From Glycomyces buryatensis (GTDB lineage Bacteria > Actinomycetota > Actinomycetes > Mycobacteriales > Micromonosporaceae), in contig NZ_STGY01000056.1 of assembly GCF_004912275.1 (NCBI RefSeq), forward strand, positions 152,038 through 216,037: a stretch of DNA of 64,000 nucleotides, read 5' to 3'. Each line of letters starts with the position of its first letter. Position 1 is the stretch's first letter. Of this stretch, positions 8,045 to 18,500 are shown in pieces. The position numbers were made by a program, and so were the translations under genes. The notes beneath the pieces were generated by a model. The model searched no databases. It worked only from the letters and a program-made list of their open reading frames with translations, and had not been told where the DNA came from.

Positions 8045-8782
8045 TCAGACGGAGGACGACGGGTCGAAGGCTGCGCGACGAGCGCCATCCGACTGGAAAG
8101 GGACAGTCGCTGGCTGCGTTCCTTCGAACGGTGCGATCGCGTCGGCAGACTCTTCCTCTCCCGGATAAACCATGCCTATGGAATCGCAGAATTTGGTTGC
8201 GCGATCGTTCTCCCTGGTGACTCCGCCCAGGGGGAGAGGGCAGGGGGGATTCCCGCCATCCTCGGTGGCCTTGATACAGCCGGATTGAATGTGGAACACC
8301 ACGTAGCCAGCGGCCCAGTACCAGTAGTTGATGCCGTCAGGACGCTGTGCTTCGATGGAGTAGTAGGGCGGGTCTTCCCCGCGTTGTTCGTCTCGGTGAA
8401 CGTTGTACTCGCTGGCATTCCACTTTTCACGAAGCAGGTCGACATAGGTTTCGCGGACCAATTGATCTTGCGAGACTTCCTCGCTGAATTTGTAGGTCAG
8501 GTCGAGCTGAACATACTCGGTGCCGTTCTCGCCGTATTGCTCGCAGTTGGTGACCATCATCGTTCTGACGTCGAAACCTGGAAAGTCCGGGAGGTCTGCA
8601 ATGGCTTCTGCGGCGGCGTCTTCTAGACGCTGCCAGGCAGTCGTCTGGTCGAACTCTCGCTCTGGCGGGTACTGGACTTCTCGTTCCGAGGGCATGCAGG
8701 CTCCGGTGAGGGTGACGACAGCAAGGGCGGCAACAACTTGGATGATGCTGCCGCGCAGTGATCTAGAGGTTCTGATCGTCAT
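8045..8782 (-). CDS. Putative lipoprotein
   Basis: 245 residues. The N-terminus (MTIRTSRSLRGSIIQ, hydrophobic core, LTGAC) is a type II signal peptide with the lipobox cysteine at residue 29, so the mature protein should be lipid-anchored outside the membrane. The rest is acidic and soluble-looking with four further cysteines. It starts 3 bases after the stop of the DUF1023 hydrolase gene, so the two are in one operon; a lipoprotein beside a secreted hydrolase could be its receptor or immunity partner, which is inference only. No family recognised. Confidence 0.62.
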   Translation of the reverse strand: MTIRTSRSLRGSIIQVVAALAVVTLTGACMPSEREVQYPPEREFDQTTAWQRLEDAAAEAIADLPDFPGFDVRTMMVTNCEQYGENGTEYVQLDLTYKFSEEVSQDQLVRETYVDLLREKWNASEYNVHRDEQRGEDPPYYSIEAQRPDGINYWYWAAGYVVFHIQSGCIKATEDGGNPPCPLPLGGVTRENDRATKFCDSIGMVYPGEEESADAIAPFEGTQPATVPFQSDGARRAAFDPSSSV

Positions 8783-8785
8783 TGA

Positions 8786-10567
8786 TTAGCTCTCCTCCAC
8801 GGGTTGGAGGCGGTCTGGCTGGTCAGTGATGATGTACGCCATGTTCTCCAGTGCCACGTTCTCTGGGATGAAGTACCCGCCGTGGATGTCCGAGCCGTCT
8901 GTCGACTCGTTTCCTTTGGAGTCCAAGGATTCACTGGAGAACTGGGTGGCCCCGTAGTCCTCGTGCAGCGGATTGGCCTCCCCATGCCACGCGTAGGCGC
9001 CGTCGCCGTCCGAGTCCCTTCCTTGCTCAGTCTGCGTGATTCCGTCCAAAGTGGCCTCGACCCAACTGTAGTCATCGGTCGATGCGAGAATGCCGTCGTC
9101 TTCAGCGGTGGTGACATAGACGTTTTCGGCGCCGATTCCCAGTTCATCGGCATGAGCGGTGTCGAGGCCGGGGGATGCCACGGCGATGATCTTGTCGGCG
9201 TCGACCCCGTGCTCGGCTGCGGTGTGGCCTATGACCGTGGTACCGTAGGAGTGTCCGACCAGTGTGGTGTGTCCGTCCCCGTTCGTGTGAGTGGCGCTGA
9301 GCCCCTCGGTGAAGCTTGAGAGCGTCGAACCCGCCTGCTCCGCGTACTCCATTGAGAAGGCGTCGTACTTGACCTCATCGGGTGCGTCGTAGTCGAGCCA
9401 GGCGATCGCGGCGGTCTCCTGTCCTGAAGCGACATCGTTCGAAGCGGCGGCGAGGGCCTCAGCTCGGTCGATCTCGTTGCCGAATCCGTCGAGTTCGGCG
9501 GTGGTCCCGGGCACGTACACGGCGGTGTTGTCGGCCGTGTCGGGGTTGCCGACTGACACGATGGCTCTGCCGTCCTCAGCCGAGTCGTATCCGATCAGGT
9601 AGTACTCCTGGCCGGTCGAGGCCTGACCGGTGATCGCGTCCTGCAAGCTCATCAACGAGTCGCGTTGGTCCCGTTCCGATTGCAGGGCTTCGAGCTGTTC
9701 CTGCAACGCTTCGTACTCTGGGCTGTAGCCCGACGATCGGCCCCGGTTGAGCCAGTCGGTGCCGTCCGCTTCCATCGCTGCCATCTGCGCCTCGATGTCG
9801 GCGATGTCTCCGTCGAGGGTGGGGTTGAAGCGGTCGAGCTCTGCGTCAAGCAGATCGCGGTTGGCGGCATCGCGTGTATCGGTGGGGATGCCGTCGAGTC
9901 CGGCGATGAGGGCCGGGTCACCTTCGAGAATTCCGAGGCGTTCGGCCTCGGTGAGCCCGTTCCACCAGTCGGTGATCGCTTCGGGGGAGGCACCGGAGTC
10001 GATGAGTTCTTGGAGCTCGCCGGCCTCGTCGCTGGCATCGGCGGCCATGGCGAGGCGTTCGGACTCGCTGAAGGTCTCGGCCCAGGTGCCGATAGCGGCC
10101 TTGAGCGCCTCATCGGCTTCGGTCGCCCGGTCCAAGGCGGCAGCGATGCGCGAACTCAGTCCCTCGGCGTAGTAAACGTTGTCGGTTCCGGTGGACGTGT
10201 CGGGGATGACAGAACCCGTGTCAGTCAGGGTGACTTTCTCGCGGTCGGTCTCTGCGATCACGTCGTTCAGGTCCGTTTGTGCGCCTTCGAACTCCTCGAC
10301 CGCGTCGGTAATTGCGACCGAAACCCGTCGGGCCGCTGCGGAACGTTCGTCCAATGCGAGGACGGCATCGCGGACACGCTCGCGAGCTCCTTCCCCAGAT
10401 TCGCCGTCCCAGTTGTCGATGCCGAACGCGGAGCCGTCCTTGGCTTTCAGGTCGACCAGCGTCGCTGCCTGTTCCTCAAGGGCTCCATACAGTTTCATCC
10501 AAGCTTCGCCGCTCGCTTCGGGCGCGCCGAAGTCGGCTTCCAGCAGAGTGTTGTAGGTGATGGTCAT
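8786..10567 (-). CDS. DUF1023 alpha/beta hydrolase with WXG100-like N-terminus
   Basis: 593 residues. The first ~150 residues are helical with a WXG-like turn (WDGESGEGAR at 53-62), as in type VII secretion substrates. A charged helical linker follows (170-310), then a DUF1023 alpha/beta hydrolase domain (about 320-520) with the nucleophile elbow GHSYGTT at 438-444 (Ser440). DUF1023 proteins are actinobacterial, usually secreted through ESX-type systems, with unknown substrates. The gene is 3 bases downstream of a small WXG100-like gene and 3 bases upstream of the lipoprotein gene, giving a compact operon. Effector or cell-envelope esterase are both possible. Confidence 0.82.
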   Translation of the reverse strand: MTITYNTLLEADFGAPEASGEAWMKLYGALEEQAATLVDLKAKDGSAFGIDNWDGESGEGARERVRDAVLALDERSAAARRVSVAITDAVEEFEGAQTDLNDVIAETDREKVTLTDTGSVIPDTSTGTDNVYYAEGLSSRIAAALDRATEADEALKAAIGTWAETFSESERLAMAADASDEAGELQELIDSGASPEAITDWWNGLTEAERLGILEGDPALIAGLDGIPTDTRDAANRDLLDAELDRFNPTLDGDIADIEAQMAAMEADGTDWLNRGRSSGYSPEYEALQEQLEALQSERDQRDSLMSLQDAITGQASTGQEYYLIGYDSAEDGRAIVSVGNPDTADNTAVYVPGTTAELDGFGNEIDRAEALAAASNDVASGQETAAIAWLDYDAPDEVKYDAFSMEYAEQAGSTLSSFTEGLSATHTNGDGHTTLVGHSYGTTVIGHTAAEHGVDADKIIAVASPGLDTAHADELGIGAENVYVTTAEDDGILASTDDYSWVEATLDGITQTEQGRDSDGDGAYAWHGEANPLHEDYGATQFSSESLDSKGNESTDGSDIHGGYFIPENVALENMAYIITDQPDRLQPVEES

Positions 10568-10570
10568 CGG

Positions 10571-10981
10571 TTACGCCACCGCCACGCTCTCGCCGTTGAC
10601 GGGCATCTGTGTCGATGGGTCCGGGGCGGGGCGTTCCGGGGCTGGAGCGGTGCGCCCGTCAGGGAAGTACGAATCAGCGTACTGGTCGAACGCCGAGGAG
10701 ATGTCTCCGTCGGCCTCGGCGCTGGTCTCGGCGGATATGGCGGCGGACATCGCCAGATCCTCGATGTCGGCACGGTGCACCGCGATGTAGTCCGTCTCCC
10801 AGACTTGCACGGCCTGAACGCATTCGGCGATCCCGACGAACTCGACCGCCTCGGCACTGCCTTCGAGAGGACTTGATTCCTGTACCAGCGTGTTCATCGC
10901 TTCGTAGATGGCTTCGGAGGCGGCGAACATTGCTTCGGCTCCTGCGCGCACCGCTTCGGGTTCGATGTTGAATTCACTCAC
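10571..10981 (-). CDS. WXG100-like small helical protein
   Basis: 136 residues, largely alpha-helical and acidic for the first 100 (MSEFNIEPEAVRAGAEAMFA), then a Pro-rich tail. Size, position directly before a DUF1023 gene and helix-turn-helix hairpin character fit the WXG100/ESX partner class, although the W-x-G turn itself is not clear (EFVGIAE occupies that place). Such partners pair with the N-terminal hairpin of the large substrate for secretion. Spaced 3 bases from the hydrolase gene. Confidence 0.6.
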   Translation of the reverse strand: MSEFNIEPEAVRAGAEAMFAASEAIYEAMNTLVQESSPLEGSAEAVEFVGIAECVQAVQVWETDYIAVHRADIEDLAMSAAISAETSAEADGDISSAFDQYADSYFPDGRTAPAPERPAPDPSTQMPVNGESVAVA

Positions 10982-11056
10982 CTTGAGCTCCTGTGCAAGC
11001 GATGCCGCAGAGGATTCGCGGCCGTGGGTGTCTTGGAGTGCGGGGCATGGTGTCGC

Positions 11057-11347
11057 TCAACGCGATTCCTCCTCGGGGGCCTTTGGAGTAGTGGGTTTGG
11101 AGGTGGCCTGGTTGTAGAGGGTCTTGATGGCGGCCTCGACGTGGGCCATGCCGTCCTCGCTCTCAGCTCCCATGTGGTCGATGTCGACCGTGCAGGTGCC
11201 GTCGGGGTCGAGCGTGAGACGGAGCAGGCCATCGGAGGTGGTCTGGTCGAAGCGCTTCGCCGCGGCCGGGGCGGGAGCGCCTTGGGCGAGAACACCGAGA
11301 AGATGGCGCATACCCGGCCCCTCGTGCAGCTTGGACTCATCATTCAT
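11057..11347 (-). CDS. YbaB/EbfC-like small protein
   Basis: 96 residues from the ATG at 11347. The core LLRLTLDPDGTCTVDIDHMG followed by a helix (EDGMAHVEAAIKTLYNQATS) resembles the strand-helix pattern of YbaB/EbfC proteins, which recur beside type VII secretion genes in actinomycetes. The start overlaps the upstream gene stop by 8 bases, so translation is coupled. DNA binding is known for bona fide YbaB; here the role may be chaperone-like. The assignment is by pattern only. Confidence 0.5.
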   Translation of the reverse strand: MNDESKLHEGPGMRHLLGVLAQGAPAPAAAKRFDQTTSDGLLRLTLDPDGTCTVDIDHMGAESEDGMAHVEAAIKTLYNQATSKPTTPKAPEEESR

Positions 11348-11693
11348 CGCGGGCGCCTCTGATCTGGTCGACGGCGGCGAGGACCTGGGTGCGGGCCTCG
11401 GTGCAGGCCTTACGAAGCTCGGTGAGGGTGAGCCCGGCGGCCTGACCGACCTGTTCGCAATATGACCAGTGCCGGGCGGTGTCGGCGGGAAGGTGGATCG
11501 CATCCAGCTTGAGCGCGAGGCTCATGGTGGCGCTGAGTGCGAACGTCGGCATCGTCGCCGTGACCAGTGTGGAGGCGAGCGAGTCGGTGACGACCTCGTC
11601 GACCTCAGCGGGGGTCAGGTCGGGGGTGATGTCTTCGAGGCGTTCGGCGGCCTCGGTGAGGATCTGGTCGAGGCTGGGGAGATTCACCGTCAT
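11340..11693 (-). CDS. Hypothetical helical protein, first gene of the type VII substrate operon
   Basis: 117 residues, all-helical prediction (LDQILTEAAERLEDITPDLT, LRKACTEARTQVLAAVDQIR), no signal peptide. It starts the minus-strand operon that continues through the YbaB-like, WXG100-like, DUF1023, lipoprotein and membrane-protein genes. It may be a secretion chaperone or substrate partner, but no family is recognised. The 320 bases upstream (11694-12013) hold the divergent promoters of this operon and the plus-strand pair; I see no strong hairpin or repeat there. Confidence 0.5.
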   Translation of the reverse strand: MTVNLPSLDQILTEAAERLEDITPDLTPAEVDEVVTDSLASTLVTATMPTFALSATMSLALKLDAIHLPADTARHWSYCEQVGQAAGLTLTELRKACTEARTQVLAAVDQIRGARDE

Positions 11694-12013
11694 AGGAGAT
11701 GCGGGTTTCCTTGCAGGTGGGACAGGGCGGGGAGACCGAGCACGGGTTCACCGTAGCAGGTAGTCGACCTTGTTGGGGTTCATCAGGTTTGAGGCGGAAC
11801 CGGGTATAGGTCCGTTACTACGCTGAGCTATCTTAACGACTACCCGCCACGCCGAGTCATCGGATCGTGCCAGTTCTGGACTCGTGCACCCACCGCAACG
11901 CGCGATTTCGATAACCTGGATTGCGGAATCATCCCAAACGTCTGCCTCGACGTTGATTGAAGGCGTTCGAGGCACTTGCCCACCAAAGCGACTCACACCC
12001 CCGGAGGCCCCTC

Positions 12014-12643
12014 ATGGCTGGCGGCTACAGCGACATCGACGACGGTAGCGGCGAGATCATCCACGTCGGCGCCGACGACTCCGCCGACGGCGTCAAGCTG
12101 GTCCAGAACGGCGAACAGATCATCGTCGTCGACGAGGACGCCCTGACCGTCTTCTCCACCAAGACCGGCCAGACCCTCGATGACCTCGAACCGGTGCGGT
12201 CGCTGGTGACCGGCGGGCAGCTCAACAACGTCCCGCAGTTCGGGCAGTACGGTGACATGCAGTTCCAGTCCATCGACGCCCAGAACCTGAAGCTCGGCAA
12301 CTTCCCCGAAGCACAGGCCCTGTCCGAGGCGTACTTCAAGAACTTCTACCAGGGCAGCGCCGACCAGGTCGAACGCGTCCACCACGGCATCGCCACCGGC
12401 AAGACCGTCGCCGGCGACACCATGGCCTCCTACCTCGATAACGACGGGAACGTCGCTGCCGACGTCACCTCCATTGACTCCGAGTTCGCGGGCACCGGCC
12501 TCATCACCAGTTCCGAGTTCGATGAACTCCAGGAAGGAACCGAGACCGAGGAGCCGAGTGCGAGCGAACCTGCCCCTGAGGGAGGCTCCGAGGAGTCGGC
12601 TCCCCCTGAGGACCCGACGGACTCCTTCGCGACCAACTTCTAG
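12014..12643 (+). CDS. Hypothetical acidic protein of a type VII secretion cassette
   Basis: 209 residues. The ATG at 12014 has GGAGG 9 bases upstream. Strongly acidic, with a folded-looking part (residues 1-165, including QIIVVDEDALTVFSTKTGQT and a helical LSEAYFKNFYQGSADQVERV) and a Glu/Ser/Pro-rich disordered tail. No signal peptide. It is followed 62 bases later by the PPE-like gene, with which it is probably co-transcribed. It may be a secreted partner or chaperone; family unknown. Confidence 0.55.
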   Translation: MAGGYSDIDDGSGEIIHVGADDSADGVKLVQNGEQIIVVDEDALTVFSTKTGQTLDDLEPVRSLVTGGQLNNVPQFGQYGDMQFQSIDAQNLKLGNFPEAQALSEAYFKNFYQGSADQVERVHHGIATGKTVAGDTMASYLDNDGNVAADVTSIDSEFAGTGLITSSEFDELQEGTETEEPSASEPAPEGGSEESAPPEDPTDSFATNF

Positions 12644-12705
12644 TTCGAGCACCGACTCGCCTTCACCGCCGCTCCCGCGGCGGCCCGACCCCTGGAGGGA
12701 ACCCG

Positions 12706-14091
12706 ATGGCAGAAGCGAAAGGCTTCGACTACTACCGCAACCACACCACCACCGAGCTGTGGGCGATGCTCGCCGCCGGTGACGCCTGGAGCGTCGAGCA
12801 ATCCGCCGGCGTCTGGCGCACTGCCCGCCATGGCCTCGAAGCGGCTCGCGGATCGCTCCAGACCAACCTCGAAGGCCTCACCGGATACTGGCAGGGACCG
12901 GCCTCGGAAGAGTTCCAGTCGCGGATGTTCCTCGTCCACGACTACAGCGCCATCGCCGAGGAGCGGATGCGAACCGCTGAGGAAACTCACATACCCGATA
13001 TGGTAACCGCCCTGCAGACCGCACAGAGCCGCGCTCAGGGTGAGAACGATCTTGGGGAAGACCTTCACCCGGACAATGACATTCCGGACCCAGATGACTG
13101 GATGCACGAGGTCAAGAACCTCTCCTACGACGAGATCGCCAAGCTCGAACCGCAGACTCGAAACACCTACACCGCAGAGCATTCCGCCTGGCAACAAGCC
13201 CGGCATGATGAACTCGCCCAGACCGTCGCCGACCTGGGTACGCAGTACGCGGCCATGGCCGACAAGCATTTCGCCGAACCCGCCGCGCCACCACCGGAAG
13301 GCATGCCCGGCAACAGCACCTACCAGCAGCCGACCACCGGGGTTTTCGCCCCGACCACCATCGATTCCTCAGCAACAACAGCGTCCTCCGGGAGCGCTCT
13401 TCAACCTGAGGCTTCGGTGGACTCGGACGAGGACGATGTCGCCTCCCCATGGGACGTGCCGTCCTACACCGACATCGATGAACCCTCCGGCGGTCTCGCC
13501 AGCGGCGGCACTCCCACACCAGGGCCACCAGTCGGACCCAGTAGCACGACCGTGCCCGGGGGTAACCCGCTTCCGGCAGGCACCCCCGGACTCTTCAACC
13601 CCGGCCGACCCACCACCGGTGGAGCCCCCGGACGCACTCCGGGAACTGCAGGGCCGGTACGCGGCACGCAGCCGACCTCTCCTGGCCGTGGGACCCAACC
13701 GGCGACCCCCAACCGTGGCGGCCAGCCAGGTACACCCGGTCGCGGCACCTCCGGTCGCACGACCTCGGGACGCGGTGGCCTGCAACCGAACCAGCCCAGC
13801 CGCCAAGGATCCACAGCCGGACGCGGAACCGGCACCGGCACCCGGACAGGGGCCGGGCCTGGGAAGAACGGCAGCCCAGGCGCGAACAATAAGCGCCGCA
13901 ATGACGAGGCCGAAGAAGAGGAGACCACGGCCAAGGAGTCGAAGTACGTCAAGGCTGAAGATGTCTTCGCCGTCCCCTTCGACCCCGCCGTCGGGCCCGC
14001 CCATGAAGGCGCGAAGCACCAGCGAGCCTGGAACAAGGAACACGATGCCTGGAAACGCCGACAAGAGGAAGAAGGCGAAGCCGACGCCTGA
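12706..14091 (+). CDS. PPE/WXG100-like protein with Gly/Pro-rich repeat region
   Basis: 461 residues. The N-terminal ~200 residues form a helical hairpin of the type VII substrate kind with a W-x-G-type turn (LTGYWQGPASEEFQSRM at about 57-73). Residues ~210-410 are low-complexity Pro/Gly/Thr/Arg repeats (GTPGRT, RGTQPT, RGGQPG). The C-terminus is charged (KHQRAWNKEHDAWKRRQEEE). This layout matches PPE-like or EspB-like secreted proteins of non-mycobacterial actinomycetes. It is convergent with the mycosin gene, the protease that usually processes or regulates such substrates. No secretion motor genes (EccB-EccE) are near. Confidence 0.65.
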   Translation: MAEAKGFDYYRNHTTTELWAMLAAGDAWSVEQSAGVWRTARHGLEAARGSLQTNLEGLTGYWQGPASEEFQSRMFLVHDYSAIAEERMRTAEETHIPDMVTALQTAQSRAQGENDLGEDLHPDNDIPDPDDWMHEVKNLSYDEIAKLEPQTRNTYTAEHSAWQQARHDELAQTVADLGTQYAAMADKHFAEPAAPPPEGMPGNSTYQQPTTGVFAPTTIDSSATTASSGSALQPEASVDSDEDDVASPWDVPSYTDIDEPSGGLASGGTPTPGPPVGPSSTTVPGGNPLPAGTPGLFNPGRPTTGGAPGRTPGTAGPVRGTQPTSPGRGTQPATPNRGGQPGTPGRGTSGRTTSGRGGLQPNQPSRQGSTAGRGTGTGTRTGAGPGKNGSPGANNKRRNDEAEEEETTAKESKYVKAEDVFAVPFDPAVGPAHEGAKHQRAWNKEHDAWKRRQEEEGEADA

Positions 14092-14111
14092 CTCCAGAGG
14101 CGGCAGAGACT

Positions 14112-14156
14112 GAATGCCGGGCGGATGGGGACCGTGCACCCCGCTGCCCGGCATTC
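14112..14156. terminator. Bidirectional hairpin between convergent genes
   Basis: GAATGCCGGGC (14112-14122) pairs with GCCCGGCATTC (14146-14156), with an inner GGGG/CCCC pairing in the loop. It sits between the stops of the PPE-like gene and the mycosin gene and probably ends both transcripts. No clear T run follows. Confidence 0.55.
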
Positions 14157-14179
14157 TCATGCCCTATCGTGTCATTCAG

Positions 14180-15463
14180 TTACTGCCACGGCTGTACCGG
14201 CGGTTTCGACCGAGCGCGACTCCGCAGCATCATGAGCACAGCGACCGCCGCTGCCAACAGCACTGCCGCTGCGGCTATCACGACGATCGTCGTCAGGCCA
14301 GTCCCTGCATCGTCTGCCGCACTCGGCTGCGAATCCTGGGTGTCCGTTGGTTCAACAGCGGCGTCCTCGCTGCTGGATTCGTCGTCAGGGCTGGCGCCCG
14401 ACGCCCCGGCCTCACCCATCGGGTAGCCCAGCGGGTTCTCCTCGACCGGGTCGACCTCGTCCGCATTGACTGCGGCGTCGGCGTCGACTAGACCGTAACC
14501 AAGTGCGTCGGTCTTGCCGGCGCCACCATCATCGGCGGTGGCGATCAGCCGTTGGATGATGTTGCTCGCGTCTAGCTCCGGGTGCGCTGCACGGACCAAG
14601 GCCGCCACACCTCCGACAATCGCGGCCGACGCTGAGGTTCCCGCGGCCTCGAAATAGAGCGAGTCATCGCTCAGGAACACCTGGGGTGTTGGATAGGTCA
14701 TGGAGTCCGCCGGAGCGGCCAACTCGATATCGGAGCTGGTCGTGCCCCCTGACCAGGGCGCACCATCCTTATCAGTTCCGCCGACCGCGACTACCCCGTC
14801 GAACGAGGCGGGGTTGCCGACGGCGCTGAGCGCTGGGTCGTTTCCGCCTGAGGCGATCACCACGATGTCCAAGTCGATCGCGTACTGCACCGCTTCGAGG
14901 AACTCAGGATTCGGATCGATATTTTCTCCATCACCGCCGAGTTCGCCCCACGGGATGACCATGACGTCGGCGCCGTTGTCGGCGGCCCACCGAATGCCTT
15001 CGAAGTTGTTCTCACCGGCTCCCAAACTGATTCCGACGTCCTCCCCGGTCGACACTCGGACAGGAAGTACCGTCACGTCAGGCGCTGCGTATAGCACCGC
15101 TGCCGCCATGCCGGTTCCGTGTCCGTTCACATCGGCGTACGCATCCGGCTCTTCATCGGGATCGAGCGCGGAGTACCCGCGTTCCACGCTCTTGTCCTCG
15201 AAGAAGGGATGCTCCGAGATCCCTGTGTCGACGATGGCTACGGTGACGCCATCGCCGGTGGAACTCGACCATGCGCCTTCCGCGTGGATCTGCTCAAGCG
15301 CCCAGGCGTTCTCGGTATACAGGTCGAGCTCATCCTGAGCCAGTGCCGCCGAGGGAATAGCCAGGACGGCACCAGTCGCGGCCAGTCCGACCGCTGCCGC
15401 CCCGAACGCAAAGCGCCGGAAACCACTTGCAGCACAAGAATTTGATGTCCGATCCTGATTCAT
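14180..15463 (-). CDS. Mycosin-type subtilisin protease (type VII secretion-associated)
   Basis: 427 residues. A signal peptide (about 1-42, ending SAALA) is followed by a peptidase S8 domain with catalytic Asp79 (VDTG), His115 (NGHGTG) and Ser277 (GTSAS), an acidic Ser-rich linker (~350-392), one C-terminal membrane helix (~393-415) and a short basic tail. This is the exact architecture of MycP mycosins, which sit in the membrane next to type VII secretion machinery and stabilise it or cleave substrates. ATG 15463 is chosen because the signal peptide follows it directly. The neighbouring genes are substrates, not motor components, so the protease may serve a secretion system encoded elsewhere. 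Confidence 0.88.
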   Translation of the reverse strand: MNQDRTSNSCAASGFRRFAFGAAAVGLAATGAVLAIPSAALAQDELDLYTENAWALEQIHAEGAWSSSTGDGVTVAIVDTGISEHPFFEDKSVERGYSALDPDEEPDAYADVNGHGTGMAAAVLYAAPDVTVLPVRVSTGEDVGISLGAGENNFEGIRWAADNGADVMVIPWGELGGDGENIDPNPEFLEAVQYAIDLDIVVIASGGNDPALSAVGNPASFDGVVAVGGTDKDGAPWSGGTTSSDIELAAPADSMTYPTPQVFLSDDSLYFEAAGTSASAAIVGGVAALVRAAHPELDASNIIQRLIATADDGGAGKTDALGYGLVDADAAVNADEVDPVEENPLGYPMGEAGASGASPDDESSSEDAAVEPTDTQDSQPSAADDAGTGLTTIVVIAAAAVLLAAAVAVLMMLRSRARSKPPVQPWQ

Positions 15464-15544
15464 AGGGGTGCCTCTCGAGGTCAAGTCTCGTCCCGAATCA
15501 CCTGGAGGCCGCGGCACGGCCCGGCGAGGGGACGGAAGGGCTGC

Positions 15545-18500
15545 TTATTGCTCGGGAAGGATGTCGAGCGGCGGCAACACATCAACTATCTTCATCGTCT
15601 CCAGGCTGACCGTCACGATCCGCTTGAGTAGGTTGACGATGTAGCGTGGATCCTCGGACCAATCGTTGGGATCGTTGACGATCCCGCTGTCCTTGTCGGT
15701 CTTGACCCAGTAGCGTTCCTTGACCCACTCGATGGCCGACCGCGCCCCGAGCTGGTACCGGTATACCTCCTCAGGGATGCCGACAAGCGTGACCCGCTGG
15801 TTGTAGTCGATCTCGATTCGGTCGTCGTTAGATCGGAATTTCATCTTCTTGCTCACCCGGTACAGGTCGGCCGGGTCGGTTTCCCCGGAGCCCTTGATGT
15901 CCTCCTTAACCCCCGCATACGGCTCGGCGGATTCGTAACCAAGGTGCAGCTCTGCGAGCGCCCGTCCGGCCTCTGCGAACCCTTGGAAGTCGACAACCTT
16001 CGGGATACGCGGCAGCGACTTCTTCAAATCCGCCTCGAACGTGGTCCGATATTCCGGTGAGTGCAGGAGCCCGTACACGTAATAGAAGATGTCGTCCTTC
16101 GAGATCGACGAGTCGTTGTAGCTCGATTGATAATCCCGAAGCGCACCATCGGTAATGTTGTCAACTCGCTCATAGCTGGATCCATCGCCACCATCGAAGA
16201 GCGTTCCTTCGCCATCCAATTCACGGTAGCTATACCGCGCAAATAGCGGCCCAACACTCTTGGTGCCAACAGCGTGTAGATCAGGGATGTCTTTTACAGC
16301 TAGAACCGAGAACGGCTCCTCTGAACCAGTCCCCGTGATGTAGATGCCGAAGTTTTTGTGGTCAACAGTGGGGAAGATTCGAGGAATCTGCCCAACTCGA
16401 TGATTCATGTCGTTGTCGAAGTATAGGTATTGCCTGTTAAAAGGGCGGTAGGTCTCGAAAGCGAATCGACTTGGATCGAAGCTCAGCATTTTTCCCTGCG
16501 CAGCCTTGGAAATAAGACTGGAGGACCAGCTGATCGAGGTATCGGTCCGGTCAATGATTTTCTCCACCATCGCAAGGCGCACTTTGGCCGGTATTGCGAG
16601 ATCTAGACCCGAATCGATGATTCGCCCAACCTCTTGATTATAGAAGTCGATCATCGATCGAACATTATCGGCCAGAGTTTCGGCGGAAAAACCCGTGACC
16701 CAGGCGTCTCGATTAGTATTTACTCCAAGGCTGTGCAGCCCAAAGATTGGCTCTCGTGCAACAGTCTTCCCTTTGTCTCCGATGGGCCTGAAGCCGCCAA
16801 ATCGTTCGTCACGATGATTTATCCAGTCGCCTTCCACGCTCGGCGCAAGCTGCTCCCACTCCACATCATGCAGGTTCTTACTAGAAACGATGGCGAGTTT
16901 GTCTTTTTCAGTGAGATAGTCGCCGATGTCCCTGTAATACAGTTCGCAACCCTCACTTGATGCCTTATTACCCTTGATTAGGATAATAACCGCGATTGTG
17001 GTTCTCGCTCCGTCACCAAATATGTTTTCCTTCTCCTTGCGACGCTGTTCGCCCGCTGCACGCAAATTGCCGCGAAGGTTATAACAATAAATGGCATCGA
17101 ACTCGTTGACAAGGGACTTTCGAAAACCATCAAAGGTGCTGTTGTCGATGTACCCCCCATTGGAGACGTAGCAGATCACTCCGCCCTTGTCTCGGATACG
17201 GTCGGATGCCCAGCGGAAGGCCCGGATGTAGGAGTCATATAGTTTGTTCTTGTTTGTGGCGTTCGACATCGCTACGTAGGTGGCCTTGATCCGCGCGTCA
17301 AGGTGTTCATATTTGAGGTTCTGGTTGTCATCGTTCTGGCTACCCTGTCCAACGGAGTAGGGCGGGTTGCCGATGACGACTCGGATGTCGGTGGCTTTCT
17401 GGCGTTCGGCCCGTTCGCTGTTGCCTTCGAGGACGCCGAAGAGCTGTTCGGCTTCGCCTTCGTAGAGCTGAAAGGTGTCAGTGAGGACGATCCCTTCGAA
17501 CGGCTTGTATTCTCCACCTGCCAGGTCGTGGAAGACGGCTTCGATGTTGACCGCGGCGATGTAGTAAGCCAGGAGCACGATTTCGTTGGCGTGCAACTCG
17601 CTGGCGTACTTGCGCAGCAGGTCCTCAGGCTTGATCAGGCCCGATTGCAACAGCCGCGTGATGAAGGTGCCGGTGCCGGTGAACGGGTCAATGACGTGGA
17701 CGCCCTCGTCCGAGAGCGAGGCGTTGAAGTATTTGCCGAGTGCCTGGTCGACGGCACGGATGATGAAATCCACGACCTCGGTCGGGGTGTACACGATGCC
17801 GAGCCGGTTCGAGGTCTTCGGCAGAGCTTTCTCAAAGAACTGCTCGTAGAGGTCCTTGATGATGGTCTGGCGAGCCACGTGATTGTCGATGCCCTCGGCT
17901 CGGACACGCACCCGCTTGTAGAACTCCTCCAGCTTCGCCGTCTCAGCTTCCAGCGACTGGTCTTCCAGCGCGGCGAGCATGGCGTCCATAGCCTTGGAGA
18001 CCGGGTTGTGGCTGGCGAAGGCGTAGTCGGCGAAGAGAGCGTCGAAGACCGGCTTGGTGATGATGTGCTGGGAGAGCATGTCGATCGCGTCGTCTTCGCT
18101 CACCCCGGGGTTGAGGTTGGAGCGCAGCTCGGCCAGGAAGGCGTCGAAGGCCTTCCGCTTCTCGGGCAGTTCGATCGCGGTCTGAATGCGCACGACGTGG
18201 TGCTGGGCGATGCGGGCGATGTCGTTCGCCCACGCTTCCCAATAGGTGCGCTGGCCGACGTTTTTCACGATGCGAGCGTAGATGGCGTCGCGGAGGTGTT
18301 CGAACTGGAGCGCGTCCTGCATCCAGGCGGCGGTCTTCTTCTCGGTGCCGTCCTTGTCGGAACCCGAGTTTCCGCCGAGGGATTCATCGCCGGGCGGGGC
18401 GGTGCCGACCATGATGTTCTTGGGTTTGTTCTTATTCAGGTCGATCTGGTTGACGTGGGCGTCCATCCGGTCGTCGTGGGCGCGCAGCGCCCTGAGCACC

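Noticed and set aside
11748..11996. 82-codon minus-strand ORF in the divergent region
   Set aside because: GTG start without ribosome site, unremarkable composition, and it covers the expected promoter region.
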